A stretch of 64,000 bases of DNA, taken from positions 62,001 to 126,000 of the forward strand of contig NZ_JAICBX010000006.1 of NCBI RefSeq assembly GCF_019492055.1, in the 5' to 3' direction. This document shows positions 53,263 through 62,146 of this stretch, one piece after another. The translations under genes and the position numbers were made by a program. Each line of letters opens with the position of its first letter. The first letter of the stretch is position 1. Below the pieces are notes generated by a model that saw only the letters and a list, made by a program, of their open reading frames with translations, was not told where the DNA came from and ran no database searches. The DNA is from Flavimaribacter sediminis (lineage in GTDB: Bacteria; Pseudomonadota; Alphaproteobacteria; Rhizobiales; Rhizobiaceae).

Positions 53263-53736
53263 TCAGAGATCGGCTGCGACCCGCATCGACGTGATGCTGT
53301 CCGGATCGCGAACCGGTTCGCCGCGCTTGATCTGATCCACTGCGTCCATGCCTTCAATGACCTGGCCCCAAACGCTGTACTGACGATTGAGGAAAGGAGC
53401 GTCATCGAAGCAGATGAAGAACTGGGAGTTGGCGGAGTGCGGGTTCTGCGCGCGCGCCATCGAGCACGTGCCGCGAACGTGGCTCATGTTGTTGAACTCG
53501 GACTGAAGGTCCGGCTTGTCCGATCCACCCATTCCGGTGCCCGTGGGATCGCCCGTCTGAGCCATGAACCCTTCAATGACGCGGTGAAACACCACGCCGT
53601 CATAGAAGTTTTCTCTGCTGAGCGACTTGATGCGCTCCACGTGTTTGGGCGCGACATCGGGAAACAGCTCGATGACGACCTTTCCCTTTGTCGTTTCCAT
53701 GACGATGGTGTTTTCAGGGTCCTTGTAGTCGGCCAA
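53263..53736 (-). CDS. ppiB: Cytoplasmic peptidyl-prolyl isomerase (cyclophilin)
   Basis: A 157-residue cyclophilin without signal peptide. The fold markers are FYDGVVFHRVIEGFMAQTGD, GMARAQNP-type SMARAQNPHSANSQFF and VWGQVIEGMD. It catalyses Xaa-Pro isomerisation in the cytoplasm. It forms a tandem pair with the exported paralogue 17 bases upstream. Confidence 0.92.
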   Translation of the reverse strand: MADYKDPENTIVMETTKGKVVIELFPDVAPKHVERIKSLSRENFYDGVVFHRVIEGFMAQTGDPTGTGMGGSDKPDLQSEFNNMSHVRGTCSMARAQNPHSANSQFFICFDDAPFLNRQYSVWGQVIEGMDAVDQIKRGEPVRDPDSITSMRVAADL

Positions 53737-53753
53737 TAGTACTCTCCTTGTCT

Positions 53754-54329
53754 TCAGGAACCGGTGCGAACGGTGATCATGCGATCGGGTTCCGCGACAA
53801 CGCCATTTTGCGCCTTGTCGCCAAGCTTGATGTTTTCAACGTGATCCATGCCGTCGATGACCCGGCCAAATACCGTATAATCGCCGTTCAGGAAATGGCC
53901 ATCTTCCAGCATGATGAAGAATTGCGAATTCGCGGAATCCGGATTCTGCGCTCGCGCCATGCCGACAACGCCCTTGTCGAATGGCACATCGGAGAATTCC
54001 TGCTTGAGATCAGGCATATCCGATCCGCCTGTGCCGGCGCGCCGGGGCTGGAAACCCTCTTCCATGTCGCCGAACTGTACGTCGCCCGTTTGCGCCATGA
54101 AACCTTCAATCACCCGGTGGAATGCGACGTTGTCGTAAGCCCCGTCAGCGGCCAGCTTCTTGATCCTCTCGACGTGGTTGGGCGCAACATCCGGCAGCAA
54201 TTCGATAACGACATCCCCGTCCTTCAAGGAAATGGTCAGGGTGTTTTCCGGCGCGACCTGCGCGTTTGCGGCGCCGACAAGACCGAACGCAAACATGGCT
54301 GCGCCCACTGCAATACTCAAGAATTTCAT
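53754..54329 (-). CDS. ppiA: Periplasmic peptidyl-prolyl isomerase (cyclophilin)
   Basis: A 191-residue cyclophilin with a signal peptide (MKFLSIAVGAAMFAFG..., cleavage after ANA). The domain has VAFHRVIEGFMAQTGD and GMARAQNPDSANSQFF. It should help fold envelope proteins. The pair with the cytoplasmic copy is a duplication typical for this locus in Rhizobiales. Confidence 0.92.
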   Translation of the reverse strand: MKFLSIAVGAAMFAFGLVGAANAQVAPENTLTISLKDGDVVIELLPDVAPNHVERIKKLAADGAYDNVAFHRVIEGFMAQTGDVQFGDMEEGFQPRRAGTGGSDMPDLKQEFSDVPFDKGVVGMARAQNPDSANSQFFIMLEDGHFLNGDYTVFGRVIDGMDHVENIKLGDKAQNGVVAEPDRMITVRTGS

Positions 54330-54373
54330 GGTGACTCCTGTTTTGGATCAGACGGATGGATCTCCGCGAAGCC

Positions 54374-54865
54374 TCAAGAATGCTTTCTGGCGAACGCCCT
54401 GAAAACCGGGCCTGGCACAAAGGCTTCGACGTCTCCGCCCATGGCCGCGATCTGCCTGACCAATGTGGCGGTAATGGGCCGGTTGACAGGGCTTGCGGGA
54501 AGAAACACTGTCTGGACTTCCGACGCCATCTGGCGGTTCATACCGGCCATCTGCATTTCGAAATCAAGATCGGTGCCATCGCGCAAACCGCGCATGAGGA
54601 TGGAGGCGTTGTTTTCGCGCGCAGCGTCAACGGCGAGTTTATCGAAAGACACCACCGAGACCCGTTCCTCCTGGCCCGGCAGGGCCTCGGAAAGGGATTC
54701 AACGATCAGAGCCGCGCGTTCCTCAAAATTGAATAGCGGCTTCTTGGTGTCGTGAATTCCGATACCCACAACCAGGTGATCAACGATATTGAGACACTGC
54801 ATCAGAATATCGAGATGACCGTTCGTGATCGGATCGAAGGATCCCGGATAAAAGGCTGTGGTCAT
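54374..54865 (-). CDS. coaD: Phosphopantetheine adenylyltransferase
   Basis: CoaD makes dephospho-CoA from 4'-phosphopantetheine and ATP. The 163-residue protein starts [17 protein letters not shown] with the nucleotidyltransferase TxGH motif and has [12 protein letters not shown] and a MNR segment. The ATG at 54865 fits; a longer frame to 54913 is spurious. It continues the gyrA-coaD-ppi-queA-tgt order. Confidence 0.95.
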   Translation of the reverse strand: MTTAFYPGSFDPITNGHLDILMQCLNIVDHLVVGIGIHDTKKPLFNFEERAALIVESLSEALPGQEERVSVVSFDKLAVDAARENNASILMRGLRDGTDLDFEMQMAGMNRQMASEVQTVFLPASPVNRPITATLVRQIAAMGGDVEAFVPGPVFRAFARKHS

Positions 54866-55043
54866 TGCATCACCCCGTTTAAGGTAGCTCGTTCCTGCTG
54901 AATAGCCGGCCACTTGTCAAGCCTGACGCCAATTCTTCAATGGTTTCAGACTGTTCTTAATATGAATGGAATATGAACGCGGGCTTCAGCCGGCCTTAAG
55001 AATGCTTTTCTATTATTTAGCCAGAAATTCGAGGAGTGTAGTT

Positions 55044-55175
55044 ATGTTCATTCTGGCAATCACAGGCGCTGCTTTCATTGCAACCGTGTTCGCGTCAGCC
55101 TTGCTTCTGGCGGCGCCGCGCGAAGAACTGGCCCCCACGCGCCCCGGCAGGCGCGCCTGGCGCCCTTCGCCATGA
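55044..55175 (+). CDS. 43-residue small membrane protein
   Basis: The frame starts at an ATG with GAGGAG 8 bases upstream. The product has one membrane helix (MFILAITGAAFIATVFASALL) and a short Pro/Arg-rich cytoplasmic tail. A second gene of the same layout follows at 55,310. Function unknown; small peptides of this type often act as regulators of membrane complexes. Confidence 0.55.
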   Translation: MFILAITGAAFIATVFASALLLAAPREELAPTRPGRRAWRPSP

Positions 55176-55309
55176 AATTGCCGTCAACAAGTGCAATATC
55201 ACATATTTGTTGATGCATATTGCAAGCCGTGACTTCGACACTACATTAGATCAAAGTTTGCGGCGAAGGTTGCTGAACAACAACGTAACCAAGGCAAGGA
55301 TGAACAGGC

Positions 55310-55453
55310 ATGATTACGGTACTCTCAGTCTCGGCAGTTTTGATCGCAGCCATTTTGCTCGCGAACATGAGTGGAGCCGTTCTCGCCATGAAACAGCAGC
55401 AATCACGTATTGCAGTGCGGAGCCAGAGCCGTCCCCCCCGAAATGCTCGTTAG
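55310..55453 (+). CDS. 47-residue small membrane protein
   Basis: The ATG at 55310 is preceded by AAGGA 9-10 bases upstream. The product has one helix (MITVLSVSAVLIAAILLANM) and a Gln/Arg/Pro-rich tail, like the 43-residue protein upstream, so the two may be related. A strong terminator lies 55 bases downstream, supporting transcription of this strand. Confidence 0.55.
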   Translation: MITVLSVSAVLIAAILLANMSGAVLAMKQQQSRIAVRSQSRPPRNAR

Positions 55454-55507
55454 TTCCCGCTGCATAGGGTAGTTTCTGACCTCCAGTTGAAACACCCTCT
55501 ACCCCGA

Positions 55508-55540
55508 GCCCGGATGGTTCCCCCGCCATCCGGGCTTCTT
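55508..55540 (+). terminator. Rho-independent terminator after the small membrane genes
   Basis: GCCCGGATGG (55508-55517) and CCATCCGGGC (55526-55535) form a perfect 10-bp stem with an 8-base loop, followed by TTCTT. It ends rightward transcription and could also block readthrough from gyrA on the other strand. Confidence 0.8.
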
Positions 55541-55557
55541 CATTGATCGGTCGTCAA

Positions 55558-58344
55558 TCAGCTTTCGCCTTCGCCTTCGCCATCGGATGGCGCGGCGGGA
55601 GACTGATCGCCGCCTTCGATCTCTGCCTCGGCGTCGGCCTCTTCGGCTTCCTCTTCCGGTTCGTTGATCCGTTCGACGGAGACGACTGCCTCGTCCGCCG
55701 CAGTTGAAAAGATCGTCACGCCCTTCGTCGCCCTGCTGGCGATGCGGATGCCCTCCACCGGCACTCGAATGAGTTGCCCGCGATTGGACACAAGCATGAT
55801 CTGGTCTTCGTTCTCGACCGGGAAAGTCGCCACAAGCGGACCGATCTCATCCACCTTGGCGGTGTCCGTCGCGCGAATGCCTTTGCCTCCACGGCCGGAA
55901 ATACGGAAGTCATACGAGGACGACCTCTTGCCGTACCCCTTTTCGCTGATCGTCAGGACGAATTGCTCCCGAGCCTGCAGTTCCTGCAATCGCTCATCAG
56001 ACATTTCGGACTCGACGGCTTCGGTGTCGGCGTCCTCTCCGACCAGTTCGACATCGCCCGCCCTGCTCCATTTTATGTACTGCGAGCGTTCGGCCGGCGT
56101 CGCCTCGACATGGGCGAGGATGGCCATCGAAATAACCTTGTCTCCGTCCGCCATGGCGATGCCGCGCACCCCGATCGAATTGCGGCCGGCAAAGACCCGC
56201 ACATCGGTCACGGGGAAGCGAATGCACTGTCCGAGCGCAGTCGTCAGCAATACGTCGTCGAACTCGTTGCAGGTTTCGACATTCAGGATCTCGTCCTGTT
56301 CGACGTCCAGCTTCATGGCGATCTTGCCGTTGCGATTGACCTGGACGAAATCGGACAACTTGTTGCGGCGAACCGTGCCGCGGGTCGTCGAGAACATGAC
56401 GTCGAGTTCGCTCCAGCTCTCCTCGTCCTCCGGCAACGGCATGATGGAGGTAATGCGCTCGCCCTGTTGCAACGGAAGCGTATTGATCAGCGCCTTGCCC
56501 CTGGATTGCGGCGTGCCGATCGGCAAGCGCCAGACCTTGAGCTTGTAGACGATGCCGCGCGAGGAGAAGAACAGGATCGGCGTATGCGTATTGGCGACAA
56601 ACAGCCTTGAGACGAAATCCTCGTCGCGCGTCGACATGCCGGACCGACCCTTGCCGCCTCTGCGCTGGGCGCGATAGGTGGCGAGCGGAACGCGTTTTAT
56701 GTAGCCGGAGTGCGTGACGGTGACGACCATGTCCTCGCGCGCGATGAGGTCTTCGTCCTCCATGTCCGCGCCGCCTTCGAGGATCTCCGTGCGGCGCGGC
56801 GTTGCGAACTCGTCGCGCACGTCGGTCAGTTCCTGCTTGACGATTTCCATGATCCGGATCCGGGAGGACAGGATATCCAGATAGTCCTTGATCTCGTCGC
56901 CGATCGCGTTGAGTTCGTCCGCGATTTCGTCGCGGCCAAGAGCGGTCAGGCGAGCGAGGCGCAATTCGAGAATAGCGCGGGCCTGTTCCTCGGACAGATT
57001 GTAGGTTCCATCCTCGTTGATGCGATGGCGCGGGTCGTCGATCAGCAGGATCAGCGCCTCGACATCCCTGGCCGGCCAGCGCCGTTCCATCAACTGCGAG
57101 CGTGCGGTCGCCGGATCCGGAGCGCGTCTGATAAGATTGATCACCTCGTCGATATTGGCGACGGCGATTGCGAGGCCAACGAGAACGTGGGCGCGTTCTC
57201 GCGCCTTGTTGAGCAGGAACTTCGTACGGCGGCTGACGACCTCTTCCCTGAAGGCGATGAAGGCCTTCAGCATGTCCATCAGCGTCAGTTGTTCCGGCTT
57301 GCCGCCATTCAACGCCACCATGTTGCAGCCGAACGAGGTCTGCAGCGGCGTATAGCGATAAAGCTGGTTGATCACGACATCGGCGACAGCGTCTCGCTTC
57401 AGTTCGATAACGACGCGATAGCCTTCGCGATCGGATTCGTCGCGAATGTCGGAGATGCCTTCAATCCGCTTCTCGCGCACGAGCTCCGCCATCTTCTCGA
57501 TCATCCCGGCCTTGTTCACCTGGTAAGGGATTTCGGTAATGATGATGGCTTCACGCTCGTTGCGAATATGCTCGGTGGACACCTTGCCGCGCATCAGCAC
57601 CGAGCCGCGCCCGGTCTCGTACGCGCTGCGAATTCCTGAACGCCCCAGAATCAGACCGCCCGTCGGAAAATCTGGTCCGGGAATGATCTGCAGGAGTTCC
57701 ATCAGATCGATAGAGGGGTTGTCTATGACTGCAATACAGCCGTCGATGACCTCTCCAAGATTGTGAGGCGGTATGTTCGTCGCCATACCGACGGCGATGC
57801 CGCCGGCGCCATTGACGAGCAGATTGGGAAACCGCGCAGGCAAAACTCGCGGCTCGTTTCCGGAAGCGTCGTAGTTCTCCTGAAATTCGACCGTTTCCTT
57901 GTCGATATCCTCAAGAAGCTCGTGCGCGACCTTGGCAAGGCGCGATTCTGTATATCGCATTGCCGCCGGCGGATCGCCGTCAACGGAACCGAAATTGCCC
58001 TGCCCGTCGATGAGCGGCACGCGCATTGAAAAATCCTGCGCCATACGCACCATCGCATCATAAATCGCCTGGTCGCCATGGGGATGGTATTTACCCATGA
58101 CGTCACCGATGATGCGCGACGACTTCACATACTTGCGGTTCCAGTGAAAACCGCCTTCATGCATGGCGTAGAGGATACGACGATGCACCGGCTTCAATCC
58201 GTCCCTGACATCCGGCAAGGCGCGGCTGACGATGACGCTCATCGCATAGGAAAGATAGGAGCGCTGCATCTCCTCCATGATGGATACCGGCTCGACGCCG
58301 GAAGGTCCGGAAGGCGGTGTAAGCGAATTATCGTGTTCTGACAA
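55558..58344 (-). CDS. gyrA: DNA gyrase subunit A
   Basis: The 928-residue protein supplies the breakage-reunion activity of gyrase. It has [16 protein letters not shown], the quinolone region [18 protein letters not shown] (88-98 region) and the catalytic Tyr in AMRYTESRL, then six beta-pinwheel repeats and the GyrA box QRRGGKG. The end is an acidic tail ([12 protein letters not shown]). The residue equal to E. coli Ser83 is Gln92. Transcription starts toward coaD. Confidence 0.97.
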   Translation of the reverse strand: MSEHDNSLTPPSGPSGVEPVSIMEEMQRSYLSYAMSVIVSRALPDVRDGLKPVHRRILYAMHEGGFHWNRKYVKSSRIIGDVMGKYHPHGDQAIYDAMVRMAQDFSMRVPLIDGQGNFGSVDGDPPAAMRYTESRLAKVAHELLEDIDKETVEFQENYDASGNEPRVLPARFPNLLVNGAGGIAVGMATNIPPHNLGEVIDGCIAVIDNPSIDLMELLQIIPGPDFPTGGLILGRSGIRSAYETGRGSVLMRGKVSTEHIRNEREAIIITEIPYQVNKAGMIEKMAELVREKRIEGISDIRDESDREGYRVVIELKRDAVADVVINQLYRYTPLQTSFGCNMVALNGGKPEQLTLMDMLKAFIAFREEVVSRRTKFLLNKARERAHVLVGLAIAVANIDEVINLIRRAPDPATARSQLMERRWPARDVEALILLIDDPRHRINEDGTYNLSEEQARAILELRLARLTALGRDEIADELNAIGDEIKDYLDILSSRIRIMEIVKQELTDVRDEFATPRRTEILEGGADMEDEDLIAREDMVVTVTHSGYIKRVPLATYRAQRRGGKGRSGMSTRDEDFVSRLFVANTHTPILFFSSRGIVYKLKVWRLPIGTPQSRGKALINTLPLQQGERITSIMPLPEDEESWSELDVMFSTTRGTVRRNKLSDFVQVNRNGKIAMKLDVEQDEILNVETCNEFDDVLLTTALGQCIRFPVTDVRVFAGRNSIGVRGIAMADGDKVISMAILAHVEATPAERSQYIKWSRAGDVELVGEDADTEAVESEMSDERLQELQAREQFVLTISEKGYGKRSSSYDFRISGRGGKGIRATDTAKVDEIGPLVATFPVENEDQIMLVSNRGQLIRVPVEGIRIASRATKGVTIFSTAADEAVVSVERINEPEEEAEEADAEAEIEGGDQSPAAPSDGEGEGES

Positions 58345-58598
58345 AAACTGGCCTGCTTAAGGATTGCGAATCGTTGCTGTCATTTATAGCCGATCGGCCG
58401 CCTGAACGCCAATCTCGGGTCACTTTTGGTTACCTTTGGTTTCTTATTTATTTCAACGGGATAAATGGCGGATGGCGCTGGCTGTAGCTAAGTCCGAAGC
58501 TGTCGCCGCGTCAAATCGGGTGAATCCGGAAATTTCGTTGCGATGGGGCGCTTTTCACCAAGGAAAGATCGCTCTGCAAAAGCCTTGCATCAGGCGCC
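58345..58598. other. Intergenic region upstream of gyrA
   Basis: About 250 bases without a gene I can support; it should contain the gyrA promoter on the minus strand and the 3' flank of the sulfotransferase gene. No convincing motif is seen. Confidence 0.4.
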
Positions 58599-59357
58599 TC
58601 AGGCGCCCTGTGTTGACAGGTAGCGCTCGACCCATTGTTGGCTGGTTTCATCCGCCAGTTTCGCGACTTGCGGTACAATCCCCTCCGCAGCTGCGCTGTT
58701 CAGACCGAGCTGCTCGAGAAGGCGCACAAGGACAGCGACAGGGTCGTCGGAAAGCTCTTTATACGTCACGCGGACAGGTGCGATCCGTTCCTTTTCGAAC
58801 CAGCGTTCCCAGTCTTCGTCATAGGCTGTCAGTTCCGCCAGATTTCGGGCTATCAGATCAGCGTCATAGACCGGTTCCCGGGGTGGCGCCGTCCGCTCTA
58901 TTTCGGCGCCATCCGGCGCCCGGTGCCAAAGGCCAGTCTGATTAGCCCTGACAAGCGAAACCGCCTGTCCCAATTTGTCGCCGCGGGTCAGATGTATATA
59001 AAGGGTTCGTCCAAAGGCTGCCTGCAAACGCTCGCCATCGCCGTACCGTGTCGGATACAAAACCGCCAGTTTCTTCGTGAAGAAATCGAAACTGTGCCTC
59101 TGCAGTCGCAATCCAAACATACCGGTGTCGAGACTTCCCTGCTTGATTGCAGCGCGAAAGACAGCGGCCAGTATGTCGGGCTCCGACAATCCTGTCTGCG
59201 AAGGCAGGTCGAACGTCCTCAGCCAGTCGGAGATCGAGGGTCGGTGAAACCAGGAATGAGGATTTCCGGCGACGCCTGTTGCCGACAAGAGCTGGCACAA
59301 AAGGGTGCTGCCGCTGCGCGGCGACGTACAGATAACATAAGAGTCGAATTTCGCCAT
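58599..59357 (-). CDS. Stf0-family sulfotransferase
   Basis: The 252-residue protein has the PAPS 5'-phosphosulfate loop YVICTSPRSGSTLLCQLL at its start and the Stf0 pattern FGLRLQRHSFDFF and HLTRGDKLGQAVSLVRA later. Stf0 enzymes sulfate trehalose or related glycans; rhizobial homologues modify surface or Nod-type sugars. The ATG at 59357 is set by the motif; the longer frame to 59465 is unlikely. It diverges from the murA paralogue with 166 bases between. Confidence 0.85.
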   Translation of the reverse strand: MAKFDSYVICTSPRSGSTLLCQLLSATGVAGNPHSWFHRPSISDWLRTFDLPSQTGLSEPDILAAVFRAAIKQGSLDTGMFGLRLQRHSFDFFTKKLAVLYPTRYGDGERLQAAFGRTLYIHLTRGDKLGQAVSLVRANQTGLWHRAPDGAEIERTAPPREPVYDADLIARNLAELTAYDEDWERWFEKERIAPVRVTYKELSDDPVAVLVRLLEQLGLNSAAAEGIVPQVAKLADETSQQWVERYLSTQGA

Positions 59358-59523
59358 TGACGTATGATAGCCTTTTGGAATGTCGGGCGTTCTAGTCAGG
59401 TGATGTTGCACTTTGATGTCCGCATGGGAACTTGCGCTCACCGGAACCTTTTTGGGTGGCGGCATGCCTCACTTCTTTGTAAGTGGTCAAACAGAATCCC
59501 TGTCAGTTGTCCCGAGCACGATC

Positions 59524-60837
59524 ATGACCATGCCTCAAAGCCCCGATCGAATCGAATATGCGGTAGAGGGCGGACACCGTCTGTCTGGCGCGATAGAGCC
59601 CTCGGGCAACAAGAACGCCGCGCTGCCGATTATCTGCGCCGCCCTGCTGACTGACCAGCCGGTCGAACTGTCCAATGTTCCCCGTATCCGCGACGTCGAA
59701 GCCCTGATCAAATTGATACGCTCTTTGGGGGTTGAAGCGGTCTGGACCGGTCCGAACGAATTGACGATTCATGCGCAAGTCGTGCAACCGACACAACTCG
59801 ACCCCGATCTGTGTTCAAGGATCAGGGCGTCGATCCTGCTTGCAGGGCCGGTGCTTTCCCGTTGCGGACAATTAACGCTGCCGCCGCCAGGTGGAGACGT
59901 TATTGGCCGGCGACGACTCGACAGCCATTTCCTGGCGCTGCAGCAGCTTGGCGCAGAGATATCTCTCAATCAGGAGATCGTCTTTCGGGCTAAACGTATG
60001 ACCGGCGCAGACGTGTTTCTGGACGAGCCATCTGTGACGGCGACAGAAAACGCGCTTTGCGCTGCAGTCTCAGCCAGCGGTACCACGGTTCTGCGCAATT
60101 GCGCTTCCGAACCGCACGTTCAGGATCTGGCGCATTTTCTGAACCGGATGGGCGCCCGGATTGAAGGAATTGGTTCCAACTGCATGACGATCGAGGGCGG
60201 TCGACCGCTCGGTCGGGTCAGCCACCGTATCGGTCCGGATCATATTGAGGTTGGCTCCCTGATTGGCCTTGCGGCGGCAACAGGTTCTGAAATTCGGATT
60301 ACGAATGCTGGCGTTGACCAGTTGCGTTCGACCCTGATGGGATTCGAAAAGCTCGGGATCAACTGCGCGATCGAAGGCGACGACTTGACCGTCTCCTCGG
60401 AGCAATCAAAGCTCATACAGCCGGACTTCGGCGGGCATGTTCCAAAGATCGAGGATCAGCCCTGGCCCGCCTTCCCCGCCGATACAATGTCGATTGCGAT
60501 TGTTACCGCCACCCAATGCACCGGCATGGTGCTGATGTTCGAAAAGATGTTCGAATCTCGCATGTTCTTCGTCGACAAGCTTATTGCAATGGGCGCGAGG
60601 ATTGTGCTGTGCGATCCACACAGGGCGGTCATCTCCGGTCCGACGCGGTTGAAGGCGGCGCGCCTGGAAAGTCCTGATATCAGGGCTGGCATGGCCATGC
60701 TCATAGCAGCCATGGCCGCAGACGGAACGTCGATTATCAACAACGCCCAGCAAATCGAACGCGGTTACGAGCGGATCGAGGAACGCCTGAACGCCATCGG
60801 CGCACGGATCACGCGAACCCCGGCCCGTCCCGCCTGA
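59524..60837 (+). CDS. UDP-GlcNAc 1-carboxyvinyltransferase paralogue (MurA-like, Asp active site)
   Basis: The 437-residue protein has the two-domain MurA fold: SGNKNAALPIICAALL (active-site Lys), a GGDVIGRRRLDSH loop and FPADTMSIAIVTATQ. MurA transfers enolpyruvate from PEP to UDP-GlcNAc in peptidoglycan synthesis. The loop Cys (E. coli Cys115, target of fosfomycin) is Asp here, as in known fosfomycin-insensitive enzymes. Many alphaproteobacteria have a second MurA-like gene, so this may not be the essential copy. Start is ATG 59524 or 59530. Confidence 0.85.
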   Translation: MTMPQSPDRIEYAVEGGHRLSGAIEPSGNKNAALPIICAALLTDQPVELSNVPRIRDVEALIKLIRSLGVEAVWTGPNELTIHAQVVQPTQLDPDLCSRIRASILLAGPVLSRCGQLTLPPPGGDVIGRRRLDSHFLALQQLGAEISLNQEIVFRAKRMTGADVFLDEPSVTATENALCAAVSASGTTVLRNCASEPHVQDLAHFLNRMGARIEGIGSNCMTIEGGRPLGRVSHRIGPDHIEVGSLIGLAAATGSEIRITNAGVDQLRSTLMGFEKLGINCAIEGDDLTVSSEQSKLIQPDFGGHVPKIEDQPWPAFPADTMSIAIVTATQCTGMVLMFEKMFESRMFFVDKLIAMGARIVLCDPHRAVISGPTRLKAARLESPDIRAGMAMLIAAMAADGTSIINNAQQIERGYERIEERLNAIGARITRTPARPA

Positions 60838-60843
60838 CAGGCT

Positions 60844-61233
60844 CTATTTGCCGGCTTGCAGATCAATGGTGAATTCAGCGCCGCCGAACCCGTGAACCTT
60901 GTCGTGGCCGCGCACTGTGACGCTGTTGACGCCTTCGGGAATCTCGACGCCGGACAGGCTACGCGTAAAGGGCTGTTCCTCGACATGAGGATGCAGCAAA
61001 ACGCGCTCGCCATAAACTGTTCCGTCCGGACCAACGACGTCCCAGCGGTCCGCGTAATGATCCCATCCCTCATCGTCGTGGCGCAGCGTAACGGAAAACG
61101 TCCAGCTTCCATTGGCGGCCTGCCTGGCGTCGACCGCCTGGACATCGACCTCTCCCGCAGCCGCCGTCACAGTCGCAAGACCAACGGCCACAATTACAGC
61201 CGCGCCTTTGTAAAACAATCTTGCAAAGCCCAT
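60844..61233 (-). CDS. Exported hypothetical protein
   Basis: The 129-residue protein has a signal peptide (VIVAVGLATVTAAAG) and a small beta domain with WTFSVTLRHDDEGWDHYADRW and SVTVRGHDKVHGFGG (in part). No family I can name. The ATG at 61233 follows CGAAGGAGGCGACG, a strong ribosome-binding site. Convergent with the murA paralogue (6 bases between stops). Confidence 0.7.
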   Translation of the reverse strand: MGFARLFYKGAAVIVAVGLATVTAAAGEVDVQAVDARQAANGSWTFSVTLRHDDEGWDHYADRWDVVGPDGTVYGERVLLHPHVEEQPFTRSLSGVEIPEGVNSVTVRGHDKVHGFGGAEFTIDLQAGK

Positions 61234-61327
61234 CGTCGCCTCCTTCGTCAGGTGACGCAATCTGGCATTCACAGAGGCTCGAACAAAATCAAAATCGTGC
61301 GATGACGCCTGTCGGTGCGATCGGCGA

Positions 61328-61804
61328 TCAAAACGGAATGTCGTCGTCCAGATCGTTCGCCATGCCACCGCCGCCGCCCTGCTGCGACGGCTGTCCGTAA
61401 TCCCGGTCGTCATTGTCGCCGAAACCGCCGCCGGACTGCCCCGGATTGTCGCCCCGGCCATCCAGCATCGTCAGCGAGGAATTGAAGCCCTGCAGCACGA
61501 CTTCGGTGGAATAGCGATCCTGTCCGCTCTGGTCCTGCCATTTACGGGTCTGCAACTGCCCTTCGAGATATATCTTGGAGCCCTTGCGAAGATATTGTTC
61601 GGCGATCTTGCACAGGCCCTCATTGAAGATGACGACGCGGTGCCATTCAGTTCTTTCGCGGCGTTCGCCGGAATTACGGTCGCGCCAGCTTTCCGAGGTG
61701 GCGACGCGCAGATTTGCGATCGGCCGTCCGTCTTGCGTGCGGCGAATCTCCGGATCAGCGCCGAGATTCCCCACCAGAATGACCTTGTTGACACTACCCG
61801 CCAT
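61328..61804 (-). CDS. ssb: Single-stranded DNA-binding protein
   Basis: The 158-residue protein has the OB-fold start [37 protein letters not shown], a Gly/Gln-rich linker and the acidic tip DDDIPF that recruits partner proteins. It covers ssDNA in replication and repair. It is divergent from uvrA and shares a LexA box with it. Confidence 0.96.
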   Translation of the reverse strand: MAGSVNKVILVGNLGADPEIRRTQDGRPIANLRVATSESWRDRNSGERRERTEWHRVVIFNEGLCKIAEQYLRKGSKIYLEGQLQTRKWQDQSGQDRYSTEVVLQGFNSSLTMLDGRGDNPGQSGGGFGDNDDRDYGQPSQQGGGGGMANDLDDDIPF

Positions 61805-61931
61805 GACTTTTCCTCACTGGATTTTGAAAAGGTTCGCCGCGTTTGGCGCGCGGCCCCTGAAATTTCGCCCGACAATAGACCAATTGACCGGCCATTGCCG
61901 GATGGAATTGCTCTTTCCACAGGAGCTTTTT

Positions 61932-61946
61932 GTTCCTATTATGTTC
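61932..61946. promoter_or_regulatory. LexA (SOS) box between ssb and uvrA
   Basis: GTTCctattatGTTC matches the alphaproteobacterial LexA site GTTC-N7-GTTC exactly. It lies 127 bases from the ssb start and 200 from the uvrA start, in the divergent promoter region, so both are likely DNA-damage inducible. Confidence 0.82.
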
Positions 61947-62146
61947 TAGTTCGTGTAAAGCTGGCTGTCAAATGATTCCCCGGCGCTGAATTCTCGCCCT
62001 GTGGTCACAAAGCTATTCGAGATTACATCTCGACATTCGATGTTCAGGAACTAGATTATGGGGCTGCACAGGAAGCGGCACGAGCCAGACTTTGGCGCTT
62101 TTCAAGACAACCGGACGCATGACCGACGGAGCGCGGACGACAAGGC

